Both the position numbers and the translations under genes were made by a program. DNA of 64,000 nt from Pseudomonas serbica (GTDB taxonomy: Bacteria > Pseudomonadota > Gammaproteobacteria > Pseudomonadales > Pseudomonadaceae). Below are positions 35,566 to 44,426 of this stretch, in pieces. Under the pieces are notes generated by a model. The model had not been told where the DNA came from. It made no database searches and saw only the letters and a program-made list of their open reading frames with translations. Location: the NCBI RefSeq assembly GCF_028823535.1, contig NZ_JAQIYM010000017.1, positions 62,001 to 126,000 of the forward strand, given 5' to 3'. The number at the start of each line of letters is the position of its first letter. The stretch's first letter is position 1.

Positions 35566-36483
35566 TTACCTGGGAATCAACGCCCCCGGCACCTGAATCA
35601 CCCGACTCGCCAACCGATGCCCCGCCTCGGCCGCCTCGACCGGGCTCCCACCCTTGAGCCGCGAAGCCAGGTACGCCGCACTGAACGAATCCCCCGCTGC
35701 CGTGGTATCCACCACCCGTTCAACCTTCTGCGCCGGCACTTCGAACGACTCGCCGGGACAACGGATCAGACATGCCTCGGCACCACGCTTGAGCACCACT
35801 TCAGGCGTACCGATCTGCTCGTAGGCTGCAAAAATCGCCGCACAATCGGAGAAATGGAACAGCGCCTGCTCGTCATCGACGGTCAGCAGCGCCAGGTCGA
35901 CATAGGGCAGGACCTTGCGATAGGCCGCCCGGGCGTCCTCAATCGAAGCCCATAACCGCGGGCGGTAGTTGTTGTCGAAAACGATCCGCGCATCTCGCTG
36001 GCGGGCCTCGATCAGGGTTTCCAGCAATTTTTGCCGACCTTGTACCCCCAGTACGGCAAGGGTGATGCCGCTGAAATACAACACGTCGTAATCCGGTAGC
36101 GCCGCCAGGATCGGCGCGGCGGCCGGGGTGGTGAAACAATCGCGCACCGCCGCTTCGTTGCGCCAATAGAGAAAACGACGCTCGCCGGCGGCGTCGGTCT
36201 GGATGCAATACAGCCCCGGCAAGCGGCCGGGCAAACGCTGGACCAGGCCCAGGCCAATGTTTTCGGCGGCCCAGCCATGGCACATGGCATCGCTGAAACT
36301 GTCATCGCCCAAGGCGGTGACGTAATCCACCGTGCCAGCGGCGCCCAGTTCCCGGGACAGATAGACCGCGGTGTTCAGGGTGTCGCCGCCGAAACTCTGT
36401 TGCAGACTGCCGTCGGCGCGCTGCTGCAATTCGATCATGCATTCGCCGATCAGGGCGATGCGTGGGGTGTTGATGGTGTTCAT
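35566..36483 (-). CDS. PfkB-family sugar kinase, 2-keto-3-deoxygluconate kinase-like
   Basis: 305 aa ribokinase-fold kinase. N-terminal IALIGECMIELQQR and GGDTLNTAVYLSREL substrate motif, YFSGITLAVL, FDNNYRPRLW, and the C-terminal catalytic/anion-hole motif VVDTTAAGDSFSAAYLA (base Asp about 255). These match KdgK-type enzymes that phosphorylate 2-keto-3-deoxy sugar acids. The start ATG at 36483 is chosen because the frame further upstream reads REP sequence. It lies downstream of an amino acid deaminase and IclR regulator, so the true substrate may be specific to that pathway. Confidence 0.85.
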   Translation of the reverse strand: MNTINTPRIALIGECMIELQQRADGSLQQSFGGDTLNTAVYLSRELGAAGTVDYVTALGDDSFSDAMCHGWAAENIGLGLVQRLPGRLPGLYCIQTDAAGERRFLYWRNEAAVRDCFTTPAAAPILAALPDYDVLYFSGITLAVLGVQGRQKLLETLIEARQRDARIVFDNNYRPRLWASIEDARAAYRKVLPYVDLALLTVDDEQALFHFSDCAAIFAAYEQIGTPEVVLKRGAEACLIRCPGESFEVPAQKVERVVDTTAAGDSFSAAYLASRLKGGSPVEAAEAGHRLASRVIQVPGALIPR

Positions 36484-36525
36484 TATTGTGGGGTCTCTGG
36501 TGTTGCTGCGGTGTCTGACGGGGCC

Positions 36526-36593
36526 CCTTCGCGAGCAAGCCCGCTCCCACATTTGATCGCATTCCAATGTGGGAGCGGGCTTGCTCGCGAAGG
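36526..36593. repeat. REP doublet between sugar kinase and deaminase genes
   Basis: A near-perfect large palindrome: CCTTCGCGAGCAAGCCCGCT opposite AGCGGGCTTGCTCGCGAAGG, separated by ATTTGATCGCATTCCAAT-type spacer. Confidence 0.92.
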
Positions 36594-36612
36594 CCGCAAC
36601 TCGGTGCTGGTC

Positions 36613-37830
36613 TTAGAAACAGGTTTCCATGTTCTCGATGACGTTCAACTGCTCATCCACCAGGCACCCCGTGCGCCACTTGTCGAACGTCAGGCACGGG
36701 TGCGAAGTGCCGAACGAAATGATGTCGCCCACCCGCAAATCTACCCCCGGCGCCACGGTCATGAAGGCATGCTGGTCCATTACGGCAGTCACCTTGCAGG
36801 CGCTCACATCATCGCCCTTGGCCGGCACCACACCGGCCCGGTAACGCAGCAACGGCACCGGCAAACCGGCGTCATAGGCTACGTCGCGTTTGCCAAGGGC
36901 GATCACCGCAAAGCCGGGCTCGGGCAACGACTGCACGTGTGCCCAGACTTCCAGCGCCGGGCGCAGGCCCTCCTGCAGATCGCTGCGACGGTCGAGCACG
37001 CAGCACTGCGCTTCCTTGTAGATGCCATGGTCGTGTGCCACATAGCTGCCGGGACGCAAGACACTGAGGAAACGCCCGCCAGCGTTCTGCGCCTCGAACT
37101 CTTCGGCAATCAGGTCATACCAGGCCGAACCTGAAGCAGTGATGATCGGCTTGGCAATCGCGAAAGCGCCGCTGTCCTGCAATTGCACCGCCAGGCGCAC
37201 CAGGGAGCTGGCGAACGCGCGAATGCCGCTCACCGCGTGGTCACCGTGGATCACGCCTTCATAACCCTCGATCCCGGTCAGCGCCAATGCCGGTTGCGCG
37301 GAGATCGCCTTGGCCAGGTCCAGCACCTCTTGCTCGCTGCGGCAACCGCAACGACCACCGACCACGCCGTACTCGATCATTACGTTCAGGCGCACACCGC
37401 GGGAAGCGAAATAGGCACCGAGGTCGGCGACGTTGTCGGGGTGATCAACCATGCAATAGAAGTCGAACGTCGGATCAGCCAGCAAATCGGCAATCAACGC
37501 CATGTTCGGTGTGCCGACCAGTTGGTTGGCCATCAGCACCCGATGCACGCCGTGGGCGTAGGCTGCACGGGTTTGCGTGGCGCTGGCCAGGGTAATGCCC
37601 CAGGCACCGGCATCGAGTTGCCGGCGAAACAGCGCCGGGGTCATGCTGGTTTTGCCGTGGGGCGCGAGTTCAGCGCCGCTGTTGCTGACAAAGTCCTGCA
37701 TCCAGCGGATGTTGTGTTCCAGCGCCTGGCGATGCAGCACCAGCGCTGGCAGGCTGACGTCGCGCACCAGATTGGCGCCAGTGTGGGCAAAGCCCTTTTC
37801 CACGGCGGCAGTATTCTTGGCAGAAGACAT
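36613..37830 (-). CDS. PLP-dependent amino acid deaminase (D-serine dehydratase-like/alanine racemase fold)
   Basis: 405 aa fold-type III PLP enzyme. PLP lysine in LAPHGKTSMTP (about residue 60), barrel strands with LMANQLVG and GIEGYEGVIHG, and the C-terminal TSHPCLTFDKWR whose His and Cys match the zinc ligands of eukaryotic-type D-serine dehydratase. Relatives deaminate D-amino acids or cleave 3-hydroxy D-amino acids. The ATG at 37830 has GGAG 9 bp upstream. With RidA (removes enamine/imine products) and an amino acid importer encoded nearby, a D-amino acid substrate is likely but not proven. Confidence 0.85.
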   Translation of the reverse strand: MSSAKNTAAVEKGFAHTGANLVRDVSLPALVLHRQALEHNIRWMQDFVSNSGAELAPHGKTSMTPALFRRQLDAGAWGITLASATQTRAAYAHGVHRVLMANQLVGTPNMALIADLLADPTFDFYCMVDHPDNVADLGAYFASRGVRLNVMIEYGVVGGRCGCRSEQEVLDLAKAISAQPALALTGIEGYEGVIHGDHAVSGIRAFASSLVRLAVQLQDSGAFAIAKPIITASGSAWYDLIAEEFEAQNAGGRFLSVLRPGSYVAHDHGIYKEAQCCVLDRRSDLQEGLRPALEVWAHVQSLPEPGFAVIALGKRDVAYDAGLPVPLLRYRAGVVPAKGDDVSACKVTAVMDQHAFMTVAPGVDLRVGDIISFGTSHPCLTFDKWRTGCLVDEQLNVIENMETCF

Positions 37831-37869
37831 GGTCGAACTCCTCACATTCGCGGCCGCGGGCAGCCGCTG

Positions 37870-38634
37870 TTATTCGTTGATGCGACGGGCCAGGCTGTTC
37901 GCGCTATCGATCAGCACCCGGCGGTAGTCGTCGTAATTGTTCCTGGCATCGGCCCGGGGGGCGACGATGCACAGTGTCGCGATGGCCACCCCGTTTGGGT
38001 CTTTGACCGGGGCGGCGAAACAATGGGTAAAAGTGTCGGCGACGCTATCGAACGAGAAAAATCCATCGATACCGGCCTGGCGGATTTCCTTGAGAAACTG
38101 CTCCAGGGGCAAGCGTTCGCCGGTGGGCAGGATGAAGTCGTCGTGGTCGATCAAATCGACGATTTCCTGGTCGCTCAAATGCGCCAGCAACAGGCGCCCG
38201 GACGCGGTCCAGGGAATGGGCGCGTTCTCGCCGATGTCCGAGGAAATGCGGAAATGCCGCTCACCCTCCTTCATCAGTGCGACGGTGTATTTACGCCCGT
38301 TGAGCAGGCACATCTGCGCGGTTTCACGGGTCTGGCTGACGATGTCCTGCAGGGCGTGATCGGCCTCGCGGCTCAGGTCGAAGTGGCGCAGGTGCGCCTG
38401 CCCGAGGAAGTACAGCTGGCGGCCGAGGTAGACGTGACCGTCCTTGCCCACCGGCTCCAGGATCCGCCGTTCGAGCAACGAGGCCACCAGCTCGTAGACC
38501 GTGGATTTGGGGCTGCCGATGCCGCTGGCGATGTCGTTCGGGCGCAGGGGCTGGCCGATCTCCTTGAGGAAATCGAGGATATCGAACGCCCGGTCCAGAC
38601 CGCGAGCCCGGCGCTTGATGGTGTCTTCGCTCAT
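37870..38634 (-). CDS. IclR-family transcriptional regulator
   Basis: 254 aa. N-terminal winged helix (GLDRAFDILDFLKEIGQPLRPNDIASGIGSPKSTVYELVASL) and C-terminal effector domain (about 75-250) with TASGRLLLAHL, GIDGFFSFDSVADTFTHCFAAPV. Probably controls the surrounding importer and deaminase genes; a TTCCG-N6-CGGAA palindrome, the IclR type, lies upstream of the importer. ATG at 38634 chosen (GGGA 10 bp upstream); an ATG five codons earlier is also possible. Confidence 0.88.
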   Translation of the reverse strand: MSEDTIKRRARGLDRAFDILDFLKEIGQPLRPNDIASGIGSPKSTVYELVASLLERRILEPVGKDGHVYLGRQLYFLGQAHLRHFDLSREADHALQDIVSQTRETAQMCLLNGRKYTVALMKEGERHFRISSDIGENAPIPWTASGRLLLAHLSDQEIVDLIDHDDFILPTGERLPLEQFLKEIRQAGIDGFFSFDSVADTFTHCFAAPVKDPNGVAIATLCIVAPRADARNNYDDYRRVLIDSANSLARRINE

Positions 38635-38697
38635 GTCAGTGGTTCCCATTCAAATTCGCCGGGATGTTAACGGAATGCGGTGTCGACAGTCAGGCCG

Positions 38698-38765
38698 CCT
38701 TCGCGAGCAGGCTCGCTCCCACATTTGGAATGCGATCCCCTGTGGGAGCGAGCCTGCTCGCGAAG
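38698..38765. repeat. REP doublet between ridA-like and IclR genes
   Basis: CCTTCGCGAGCAGGCTCGCT opposite AGCGAGCCTGCTCGCGAAG, the AGGCTCGC variant of the REP family. Confidence 0.92.
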
Positions 38766-38779
38766 AAGTCACCGCGGAC

Positions 38780-39169
38780 TCAAGCCTTTTTCTTGTACGC
38801 AATGCAGTCGATCTCGACCTTGCAGTCGACCATCATGTTCGCCTGCACGCAGGCCCGCGCCGGGGCGTGTTCGGGCTTGAAGTACTCGGCGAAAACCTTG
38901 TTGAAACTGGTGAAATCCCGCGGATCCTCCAGCCACACGCCAACACGTACCACATCTTCCAGGGCGTAACCTGCTTCATCGAGAATCGCGACCAGGTTCT
39001 TCATGGTCTGGTGAGTCTGCTCGACAATACCGCCAGTGATGATCTCGCCGTCCACCGCCGGCACCTGCCCGGAAACGTGCAGCCAGCCGTCGGCTTCAAC
39101 GGCGCGTGCGAAGGGGCGCGGCTGACCGCCGGCGGCGGTGCTGCCGGTGCCGTAACGAGTAATGCTCAT
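38780..39169 (-). CDS. RidA family protein (enamine/imine deaminase)
   Basis: 129 aa YjgF/YER057c/UK114 fold. Typical segments: PFARAVEADGWLHVSGQVPAV, QTHQTMKNLVAILDEAGYALEDVVRVGVWLEDPRDF (only the motif order matters) and the Arg-containing C-terminal PARACVQANMMVDCKVEIDCIA. RidA proteins hydrolyse reactive 2-aminoacrylate-type intermediates released by PLP deaminases, consistent with the deaminase gene in this cluster. AGGAG lies 8 bp upstream. Last gene of the importer operon. Confidence 0.92.
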   Translation of the reverse strand: MSITRYGTGSTAAGGQPRPFARAVEADGWLHVSGQVPAVDGEIITGGIVEQTHQTMKNLVAILDEAGYALEDVVRVGVWLEDPRDFTSFNKVFAEYFKPEHAPARACVQANMMVDCKVEIDCIAYKKKA

Positions 39170-39199
39170 GGGTGTTTCTCCTGATTGAAAATCGAGTGT

Positions 39200-39994
39200 T
39201 TAAAACCGCGTGCTTTTGAGAAAATCAGCCAGACGCGGCGATTGCGGGCGCTCGAACAGATCCTTGGGTGGCCCCTGCTCTTCGATACGCCCCTGGTTCA
39301 TGAAGACGATCTTGTCCGAGACCTCGAAGGCGAAGCGCATTTCGTGGGTCACCAGCAGCATGGTCATGCCGTCTTCGGCCAGGCCCTTGATCACGCTGAG
39401 CACCTCGCCCACCAGTTCCGGGTCCAGCGCCGAGGTCACTTCATCGAACAGCATCAGGCTCGGGTTCATCGCAATCGCCCGGGCAATCGCCACGCGCTGT
39501 TGCTGACCGCCGGACAACTGCCCGGGAAAATGATCGCGGCGCTCCAGCAGGCCCACCCGCTCCAGCCATTTTTCCGCCAGGGCCACCGCTTCGTCCTTGT
39601 GCAGCTTCTTGACCTTGAGCAAACCGAGGGTGACGTTCTGCAGCGCGGTCAGGTGCGGGAACAGGTTGAATTGCTGGAACGCCATGCCCGTCATGGCCCG
39701 ATGGCGGGCGATGACTTTCTCCGGGTGGCGGATGCGCTTGCCGTTGACTTCGTCATAGCCGATGGATTCGCCATCGAGCAGGATCTGCCCGCCCTGGAAT
39801 TCTTCGAGCATGTTCACGCAGCGCAACAACGTGGTCTTGCCCGAACCGCTGGAACCGATCAGGGTCACCACGTTGCCGCGCTGCATGCTCAGATCGACGC
39901 CCTTGAGCACTTCGAGCTGGTCGTAACGCTTGTGCAGGCCGCGAATGTCCAGCAGCGGCTGGCCGTTTTGTGCAGGGGTTTGAGTCTGAGTCAT
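39200..39994 (-). CDS. Polar amino acid ABC transporter ATP-binding protein
   Basis: 264 aa of the GlnQ/HisP type. Walker A GSSGSGKTT (about 47-55), Q-loop FQQFNLFPH, signature LSGGQQQRVAIARA, Walker B LMLFDEVTSALDP and the switch His in VTHEMRFA. It overlaps the upstream permease gene by 4 bp (ATGA), so is translationally coupled. Confidence 0.94.
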   Translation of the reverse strand: MTQTQTPAQNGQPLLDIRGLHKRYDQLEVLKGVDLSMQRGNVVTLIGSSGSGKTTLLRCVNMLEEFQGGQILLDGESIGYDEVNGKRIRHPEKVIARHRAMTGMAFQQFNLFPHLTALQNVTLGLLKVKKLHKDEAVALAEKWLERVGLLERRDHFPGQLSGGQQQRVAIARAIAMNPSLMLFDEVTSALDPELVGEVLSVIKGLAEDGMTMLLVTHEMRFAFEVSDKIVFMNQGRIEEQGPPKDLFERPQSPRLADFLKSTRF

Positions 39995-40653
39995 GGCAAG
40001 GCCACCCGCTTTTCAATGTGCCGGCCGAGTAACTCGATGCCGTAGTTGATGACGAAGAACAGGAATCCGGCGAACAGGTAGAACTCCAGGGTCATGAAGT
40101 TGCGGGCAATGATCTGCTGGGTACTGAGCAGCAGCTCGGCCACGCCGATCACCGACAACAGGGTCGATGCCTTGACGATCTCGGTGGACGAGTTGACCCA
40201 GGTCGGCAGGATCTGCCGCATCGCCTGGGGCAACAGCACGTAGCCGAGGGCCTGGTAGAACGTCAGGCCGATGGCCTGGCTCGCTTCCATCTGCCCGCGC
40301 GGCAAGGCCTGCAATGCGCCGCGCACGATCTCGGCGACGTGGGAGCCGCAAAACAGCGTCAGCCCCAACGCCCCGGCCTGGAACGCGCCGATCTGCCAGC
40401 CCAGCGCCGGCGCCATGTAGAAGCAGGCCAGCACCAACACGAACACCGGGGTACCGCGAATCACATCGACGTAGAAACGAAACGGCGCGCGCATCCAGAA
40501 CTTGCCGTAGGTCAGCACCAGGCCGGCGAACACACCGAGCAGCGTGCCAAGCAAAATCGCCAGCGCCGACACCTGCACACTGGTCAGGAAACCTTGCCAG
40601 AGCGGTTCGCGCGCCACCCATAACTCATGCAACCAACTGGGGGATTCGTACAT
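39991..40653 (-). CDS. Polar amino acid ABC transporter permease
   Basis: 220 aa HisM/GlnP-type permease with about five helices. The motif VDVIRGTPVFVLVLACFY and the EAA loop ALPRGQMEASQAIGLTFYQALGYVLLPQA are typical; the segment NSSTEIVKASTLLSVIGVAEL follows. Second of two permeases, 8 bp after the first. Confidence 0.93.
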   Translation of the reverse strand: MYESPSWLHELWVAREPLWQGFLTSVQVSALAILLGTLLGVFAGLVLTYGKFWMRAPFRFYVDVIRGTPVFVLVLACFYMAPALGWQIGAFQAGALGLTLFCGSHVAEIVRGALQALPRGQMEASQAIGLTFYQALGYVLLPQAMRQILPTWVNSSTEIVKASTLLSVIGVAELLLSTQQIIARNFMTLEFYLFAGFLFFVINYGIELLGRHIEKRVALP

Positions 40654-40661
40654 GGAGCCTC

Positions 40662-41324
40662 CTATCGGCGGATCGCCAGGCGCTGCTCGAGGTAACGCAG
40701 CATCATGGCAATGAGGTAACAGGCCGCCACATAGAGCGCCGTGGTCACCAGCCAGGTTTCAATCACCCGGTAGCTCTCGACATTGATCTTGCGCGCGTAA
40801 TAGGTCAGCTCCGGCACCGCGATCGCGGCCGCCAGCGAGGTGTCCTTGAACAGCGAAATGAAGTTGTTCGACAGCGCCGGCAACACATTGCGCAGCATCA
40901 CCGGCACGGTGACGTAGGCCTTGACCTGCCACTCGCCCAGGCCGATGGCCAGGCCGGCTTCGCGCTGGCCCTTGGGAATGCTCAGCAGGCCGCCGCGGAA
41001 CACTTCGGTCAAATAGGCCCCGGCATACAGCGACAGGGTGATGATGAACGAAGGGATCTTGTCCAGGCGAATGCCCAGGCTTGGCAAGGCGAAGTAGATC
41101 AACAGGATCAACACCAGGATTGGCGTGTTGCGGATCACCGTGACATACACCGAAGCCAGTACCCGCAATGCGCGGTGCTTCGACAACAAAGCAAACGCCA
41201 TCAGCAGGCCGATCACGCAGCCGATGGCGATCGACACCAGCGCCAGTTCAAGGCCCAGGCCGAGCCCCGCCAGCAAGGTGTCGAAATCGCGCCACACGGC
41301 GGCAAAGTTCAACTGATAGTTCAT
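40662..41324 (-). CDS. Polar amino acid ABC transporter permease
   Basis: 220 aa HisQ/GlnP-type permease: VYVTVIRNTPILVLILLIYF, the EAA loop SIPKGQREAGLAIGLGEWQV and LFKDTSLAAAIAVPELTYYA. Forms a heterodimeric channel with the product of the next gene. It follows the substrate-binding protein gene after 47 bp. Confidence 0.93.
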   Translation of the reverse strand: MNYQLNFAAVWRDFDTLLAGLGLGLELALVSIAIGCVIGLLMAFALLSKHRALRVLASVYVTVIRNTPILVLILLIYFALPSLGIRLDKIPSFIITLSLYAGAYLTEVFRGGLLSIPKGQREAGLAIGLGEWQVKAYVTVPVMLRNVLPALSNNFISLFKDTSLAAAIAVPELTYYARKINVESYRVIETWLVTTALYVAACYLIAMMLRYLEQRLAIRR

Positions 41325-41371
41325 GGTCGGCAGTACCTTGAACGGGGCGCGTACGCCCCGCCCTCACGGGA

Positions 41372-42220
41372 TCATTTGAATTCGGCGGGGAATCCGATGG
41401 CTGGCGTCGGCAAGTCGACACCGAACCACTGCTTGAACGACGCGGCGTAGGTCGGGAACTCAACGCCGGTCATGGCTTCATGCAGGGTGGTATTGACGAA
41501 GTTCAACCAGTCCTGGTCGCCGCGCTTGACCGCACAGGCATAGGTTTGCGGGCTCCAGGCATAGGCCGGGCTGCGATAGCGCCCGGCGTTCTGCACCATC
41601 AGGTACTTCACTGAAGACTGGTCAGTGGCCGCCGCGTCGGCACGGCCAGAGTTCACCGCCTGGTACATCAGGTCGACGCTGTCGTACTGATCGACCTTGG
41701 CCTTGGGCAACGCCTGGTGCACCAGTTCTTCGGCGTAGACGTTTTGCAGCACCGCCACGGTGACGCTGTCACCGGCGGCTTTCATGTCGTCGATTTCCTT
41801 GTACTTGCTGTTGGCCGGCAACAGCAGGCCGACGCCTTCGCGGTAGTACGGCAGGGTAAAGGCCACTTGCTGGGCACGGCTGGCGGTGACGGTAATGAAC
41901 TGGCAGCTCATGTCGACCTTGTCGGTCAACAGGTTGGGAATCCGCGCATCGGACGACTGCACCACGAACTCGACCTTGCTCGGGTCGTTGAACAAGCCTT
42001 TGGCGACCATGCGCGCAATGTCGATATCAAAGCCCTGCAACTTGCCATCCGCCCCCTGGAAGTGCCAAGGCGCATTGGTGCTGCCGGTACCCACGATCAG
42101 TTTGCCGCGGGCCAGTACGCTGTCGAGCTTGCTGTCCGCCGCCTGGGCCACGCCCACGGCAGCAGCAGAGGCTGCAAAAACAAAAACACACGCTTTGAAC
42201 AAGGAAGGTCGGCGATGCAT
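41372..42220 (-). CDS. Polar amino acid ABC transporter substrate-binding protein
   Basis: 282 aa periplasmic SBP_bac_3 protein. Signal peptide MHRRPSLFKACVFVFAASAA... with cleavage about AQA-AD. Family motifs: GKLIVGTGSTNAPWHFQGAD, LQGFDIDIARMVAKGL, CQFITVTASRAQQVAFTLPY and an AATDQSSVKYL ligand segment. ATG 42220 preferred (GGAG 8 bp upstream) to GTG three codons earlier. First gene of the operon, behind the IclR-type palindrome. Ligand probably the amino acid handled by the deaminase. Confidence 0.92.
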   Translation of the reverse strand: MHRRPSLFKACVFVFAASAAAVGVAQAADSKLDSVLARGKLIVGTGSTNAPWHFQGADGKLQGFDIDIARMVAKGLFNDPSKVEFVVQSSDARIPNLLTDKVDMSCQFITVTASRAQQVAFTLPYYREGVGLLLPANSKYKEIDDMKAAGDSVTVAVLQNVYAEELVHQALPKAKVDQYDSVDLMYQAVNSGRADAAATDQSSVKYLMVQNAGRYRSPAYAWSPQTYACAVKRGDQDWLNFVNTTLHEAMTGVEFPTYAASFKQWFGVDLPTPAIGFPAEFK

Positions 42221-42245
42221 GGCAAGCACTCCAGGGCGATGTTTA

Positions 42246-42261
42246 TTCCGCTATACCGGAA
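42246..42261. promoter_or_regulatory. Candidate IclR-family operator upstream of the amino acid importer
   Basis: TTCCGCTATACCGGAA is an inverted repeat (TTCCG-N6-CGGAA) of the form many IclR regulators bind. An overlapping ATACC/GGTAT pair spans 42253-42269 and an extra ACGGAAT half-site lies at 42277. It sits 26 bp upstream of the importer start codon. Confidence 0.5.
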
Positions 42262-42269
42262 TATGGTAT

Positions 42270-42585
42270 GTAACAACGGAATAGACAGCAGAAAGTGTGC
42301 CACAGGTTGTGGGCGGAATGTAGGGGGGATTGAAAAGTGTTTTGAATCAGATGGATGGAATGATGTGAGGAAAACGCGTTACCAAAAGAGACGCTGGCGT
42401 AGCGCTACCGTTGGCTACGGATGGCGGGTATCTGGTTCACAAATGGTGCGTAGGTGTTTCTGTGGGAGCGGCCTGCTCGCGATGGACGTCAACGATAACG
42501 CGGGCTGTCTGAATGCCCGCGTTGTATGGACGTTTTTCCCGAGCATGCTCGCTCCTGCAGGTGCAGCGCCGGTCGGGGGATACAA
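42270..42585. other. Gap between importer operon and TerC gene: diverged REPs and a hairpin
   Basis: No gene. Contains a REP arm TGTGGGAGCGGCCTGCTCGC (42461-42480), a second decayed arm (42541-42560) and, between them, a strong hairpin AACGCGGGC / GCCCGCGTT (42497-42523). Probably the 3' end region of the TerC gene and the promoter of the importer. Confidence 0.6.
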
Positions 42586-44145
42586 TCACCCGCTGAGGCG
42601 ATCCAGAAACACCCGTGTCACCCGCCGCTCTTCAACCGACATGACGGTCAACCGCCAGCCTTCCCACTCGTGGCTGTCGCCGATCATCGGCAGCCGATCC
42701 AGCAGGCTCACCACCAAACCGGCCAGGGTTTGATAGTCGTCGGTCGGTTGTGCCGCAAACCCGGTCCGCTGATGCACCCGCGCCAGGTTCAATGCGCCGC
42801 TGACCACGAAGCCGCCCTTCTCCTCGACCACGTCCGGGCCTTCGATCTCGCTGGCGTCGGGCAGCTCACCGGCAATCGACTCAAGGATGTCGGTCATGGT
42901 CAATACGCCGACGAAGTCACCGAATTCGTTGACCACAAACGCGATGTGGGTCGAGGCCTGGCGCATCTGTTCCAGGGCATTGAGGATCGAATAGCTGTCC
43001 AGCAGATTGATGGCCTGGCGGGCAAGGTGGGCAAGATCGGGCTGGTTGCCGGCCAGGTATTCCTTCAGCAACTCTTTCTTGTGCACGAAGCCCAGCGGCT
43101 CATCCACCGCGCCGTCGCGAATCAGCGGCAGCCGCGAGTAGGACGAATGCATCAGCCGTGTACGAATCGTCTCGGCGTCATCAGCCAGGTCGATATAGTC
43201 GACGTCGGCGCGCACGCTCATCAACGTACGGATCGGTCGCTCCGCCAGTTGCAGCACACCGCTGATCATCACTCGCTCGCGGCGATCGAACAGCTGTTCA
43301 CCCGCTGCCTCGCCGTTATCCAGCAGGTCGGCAATCTCCTCACCGACCTCTTCCACCGCTAATTTGCGTCCGCCGAGCAAACGCATCACCGCATGGGCGG
43401 TCCGCTCTCGCATCGGTCGCAAGCCCTGCATCGAGCGCTTGCGCCGTGCCCGGGCGATCTGGTTGAACACCTCGATCAGGATCGAGAAACCGATGGCCGC
43501 GTACAGATAACCCTTGGGAATGTGGAAGCCCAGGCCTTCGGCGGTCAGCGCAAAACCGATCATCATCAGGAAGCCCAGGCACAGCATGATCACGGTGGGG
43601 TGTGCATTGACGAAGCGGGTCAACGGTTTACTGGCAACGATCATCAGGCCGATGGAGATGATCACGGCGATCATCATCACCGCGAGCTCGTCGACCATGC
43701 CTACCGCGGTAATCACGGCATCGAGGGAGAACACCGCATCGAGCACCACGATTTGCGCCACGATGGGCCAGAACAGCGCGTAAGCCGTATTGGACGTGCG
43801 CTCGCCGACATGCCCTTCGAGCCGCTCATGCAGCTCCATGGTCGCCTTGAACAACAGGAACACACCGCCAAAGAGCATGATCAGGTCGCGACCCGAGAAG
43901 CTCTTGTCGAACACTTCGAACAATGGCTGCGTCAGGGTCACCAGCCAGGAAATACTCGCCAGCAGGCCCAGGCGCATCAACAACGCCAGGGACAGACCGA
44001 TGATTCGCGCGCGGTCACGTTGCTCCGGTGGCAATTTGTCCGCGAGGATCGCGATGAACACCAGGTTGTCGATACCCAACACCAGCTCCAGCACAATCAG
44101 CGTCAACAAGCCCAGCCATGCGGTGGGGTCAGCTAACCATTCCAT
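42586..44145 (-). CDS. TerC/CBS/CorC-domain membrane protein (YegH/YoaE-like)
   Basis: 519 aa. The N-terminal TerC domain (about 1-235) has seven helices with the acidic intramembrane motifs ELVLGIDNLVFIAILADKLP and DAVFSLDAVITAVGM. A pair of CBS domains follows (about 305-430, including RTLMSVRADVDYIDLADDA and FVVNEFGDFVGVLTMTDILE) and a CorC/HlyC transporter-associated domain ends the protein (about 440-519). TerC relatives act in metal export, notably manganese, to exoenzymes or across the membrane; substrate here unknown. Preceded by an unusually long leader. Confidence 0.88.
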   Translation of the reverse strand: MEWLADPTAWLGLLTLIVLELVLGIDNLVFIAILADKLPPEQRDRARIIGLSLALLMRLGLLASISWLVTLTQPLFEVFDKSFSGRDLIMLFGGVFLLFKATMELHERLEGHVGERTSNTAYALFWPIVAQIVVLDAVFSLDAVITAVGMVDELAVMMIAVIISIGLMIVASKPLTRFVNAHPTVIMLCLGFLMMIGFALTAEGLGFHIPKGYLYAAIGFSILIEVFNQIARARRKRSMQGLRPMRERTAHAVMRLLGGRKLAVEEVGEEIADLLDNGEAAGEQLFDRRERVMISGVLQLAERPIRTLMSVRADVDYIDLADDAETIRTRLMHSSYSRLPLIRDGAVDEPLGFVHKKELLKEYLAGNQPDLAHLARQAINLLDSYSILNALEQMRQASTHIAFVVNEFGDFVGVLTMTDILESIAGELPDASEIEGPDVVEEKGGFVVSGALNLARVHQRTGFAAQPTDDYQTLAGLVVSLLDRLPMIGDSHEWEGWRLTVMSVEERRVTRVFLDRLSG

Positions 44146-44172
44146 GAAAACGTCTCGATCTCTTCAGTGAAT

Positions 44173-44328
44173 TCAGAATGCCGGGCACGGCAAGGCACGG
44201 CGCAGAGGCCGCGAAACAGCAAGGACCTTGGCGTTCGGACGTCGAAAGACCGGGTATCTGGAGTGCGTCAGGACCGCGCGTTGGCGCGAAGGGAAAGGAT
44301 AACTGGGGGGCTCCGTGAGGGTGTTCAT
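44173..44328 (-). CDS. Possible short leader ORF upstream of the TerC gene
   Basis: 51 codons from an ATG with AGGA 6 bp upstream, ending 28 bp before the TerC gene. The start, MNTLTEPPSYPFPSRQR, contains an EPP-S-Y-P-F-P Pro-rich stretch of the kind that stalls ribosomes; the remainder is basic. It might be a regulatory leader as in Mg2+ transporter leaders, but I see no known riboswitch and coding is not proven. Confidence 0.3.
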   Translation of the reverse strand: MNTLTEPPSYPFPSRQRAVLTHSRYPVFRRPNAKVLAVSRPLRRALPCPAF

Positions 44329-44426
44329 GCAAGTCCTGGAAATGAAAAAGGACTTGAATCGTACAGGCGGCAGCGACAAATCCTACAGCTGGAAATCATT
44401 TCAAGATCTGTAGAAGACCAAAACGG

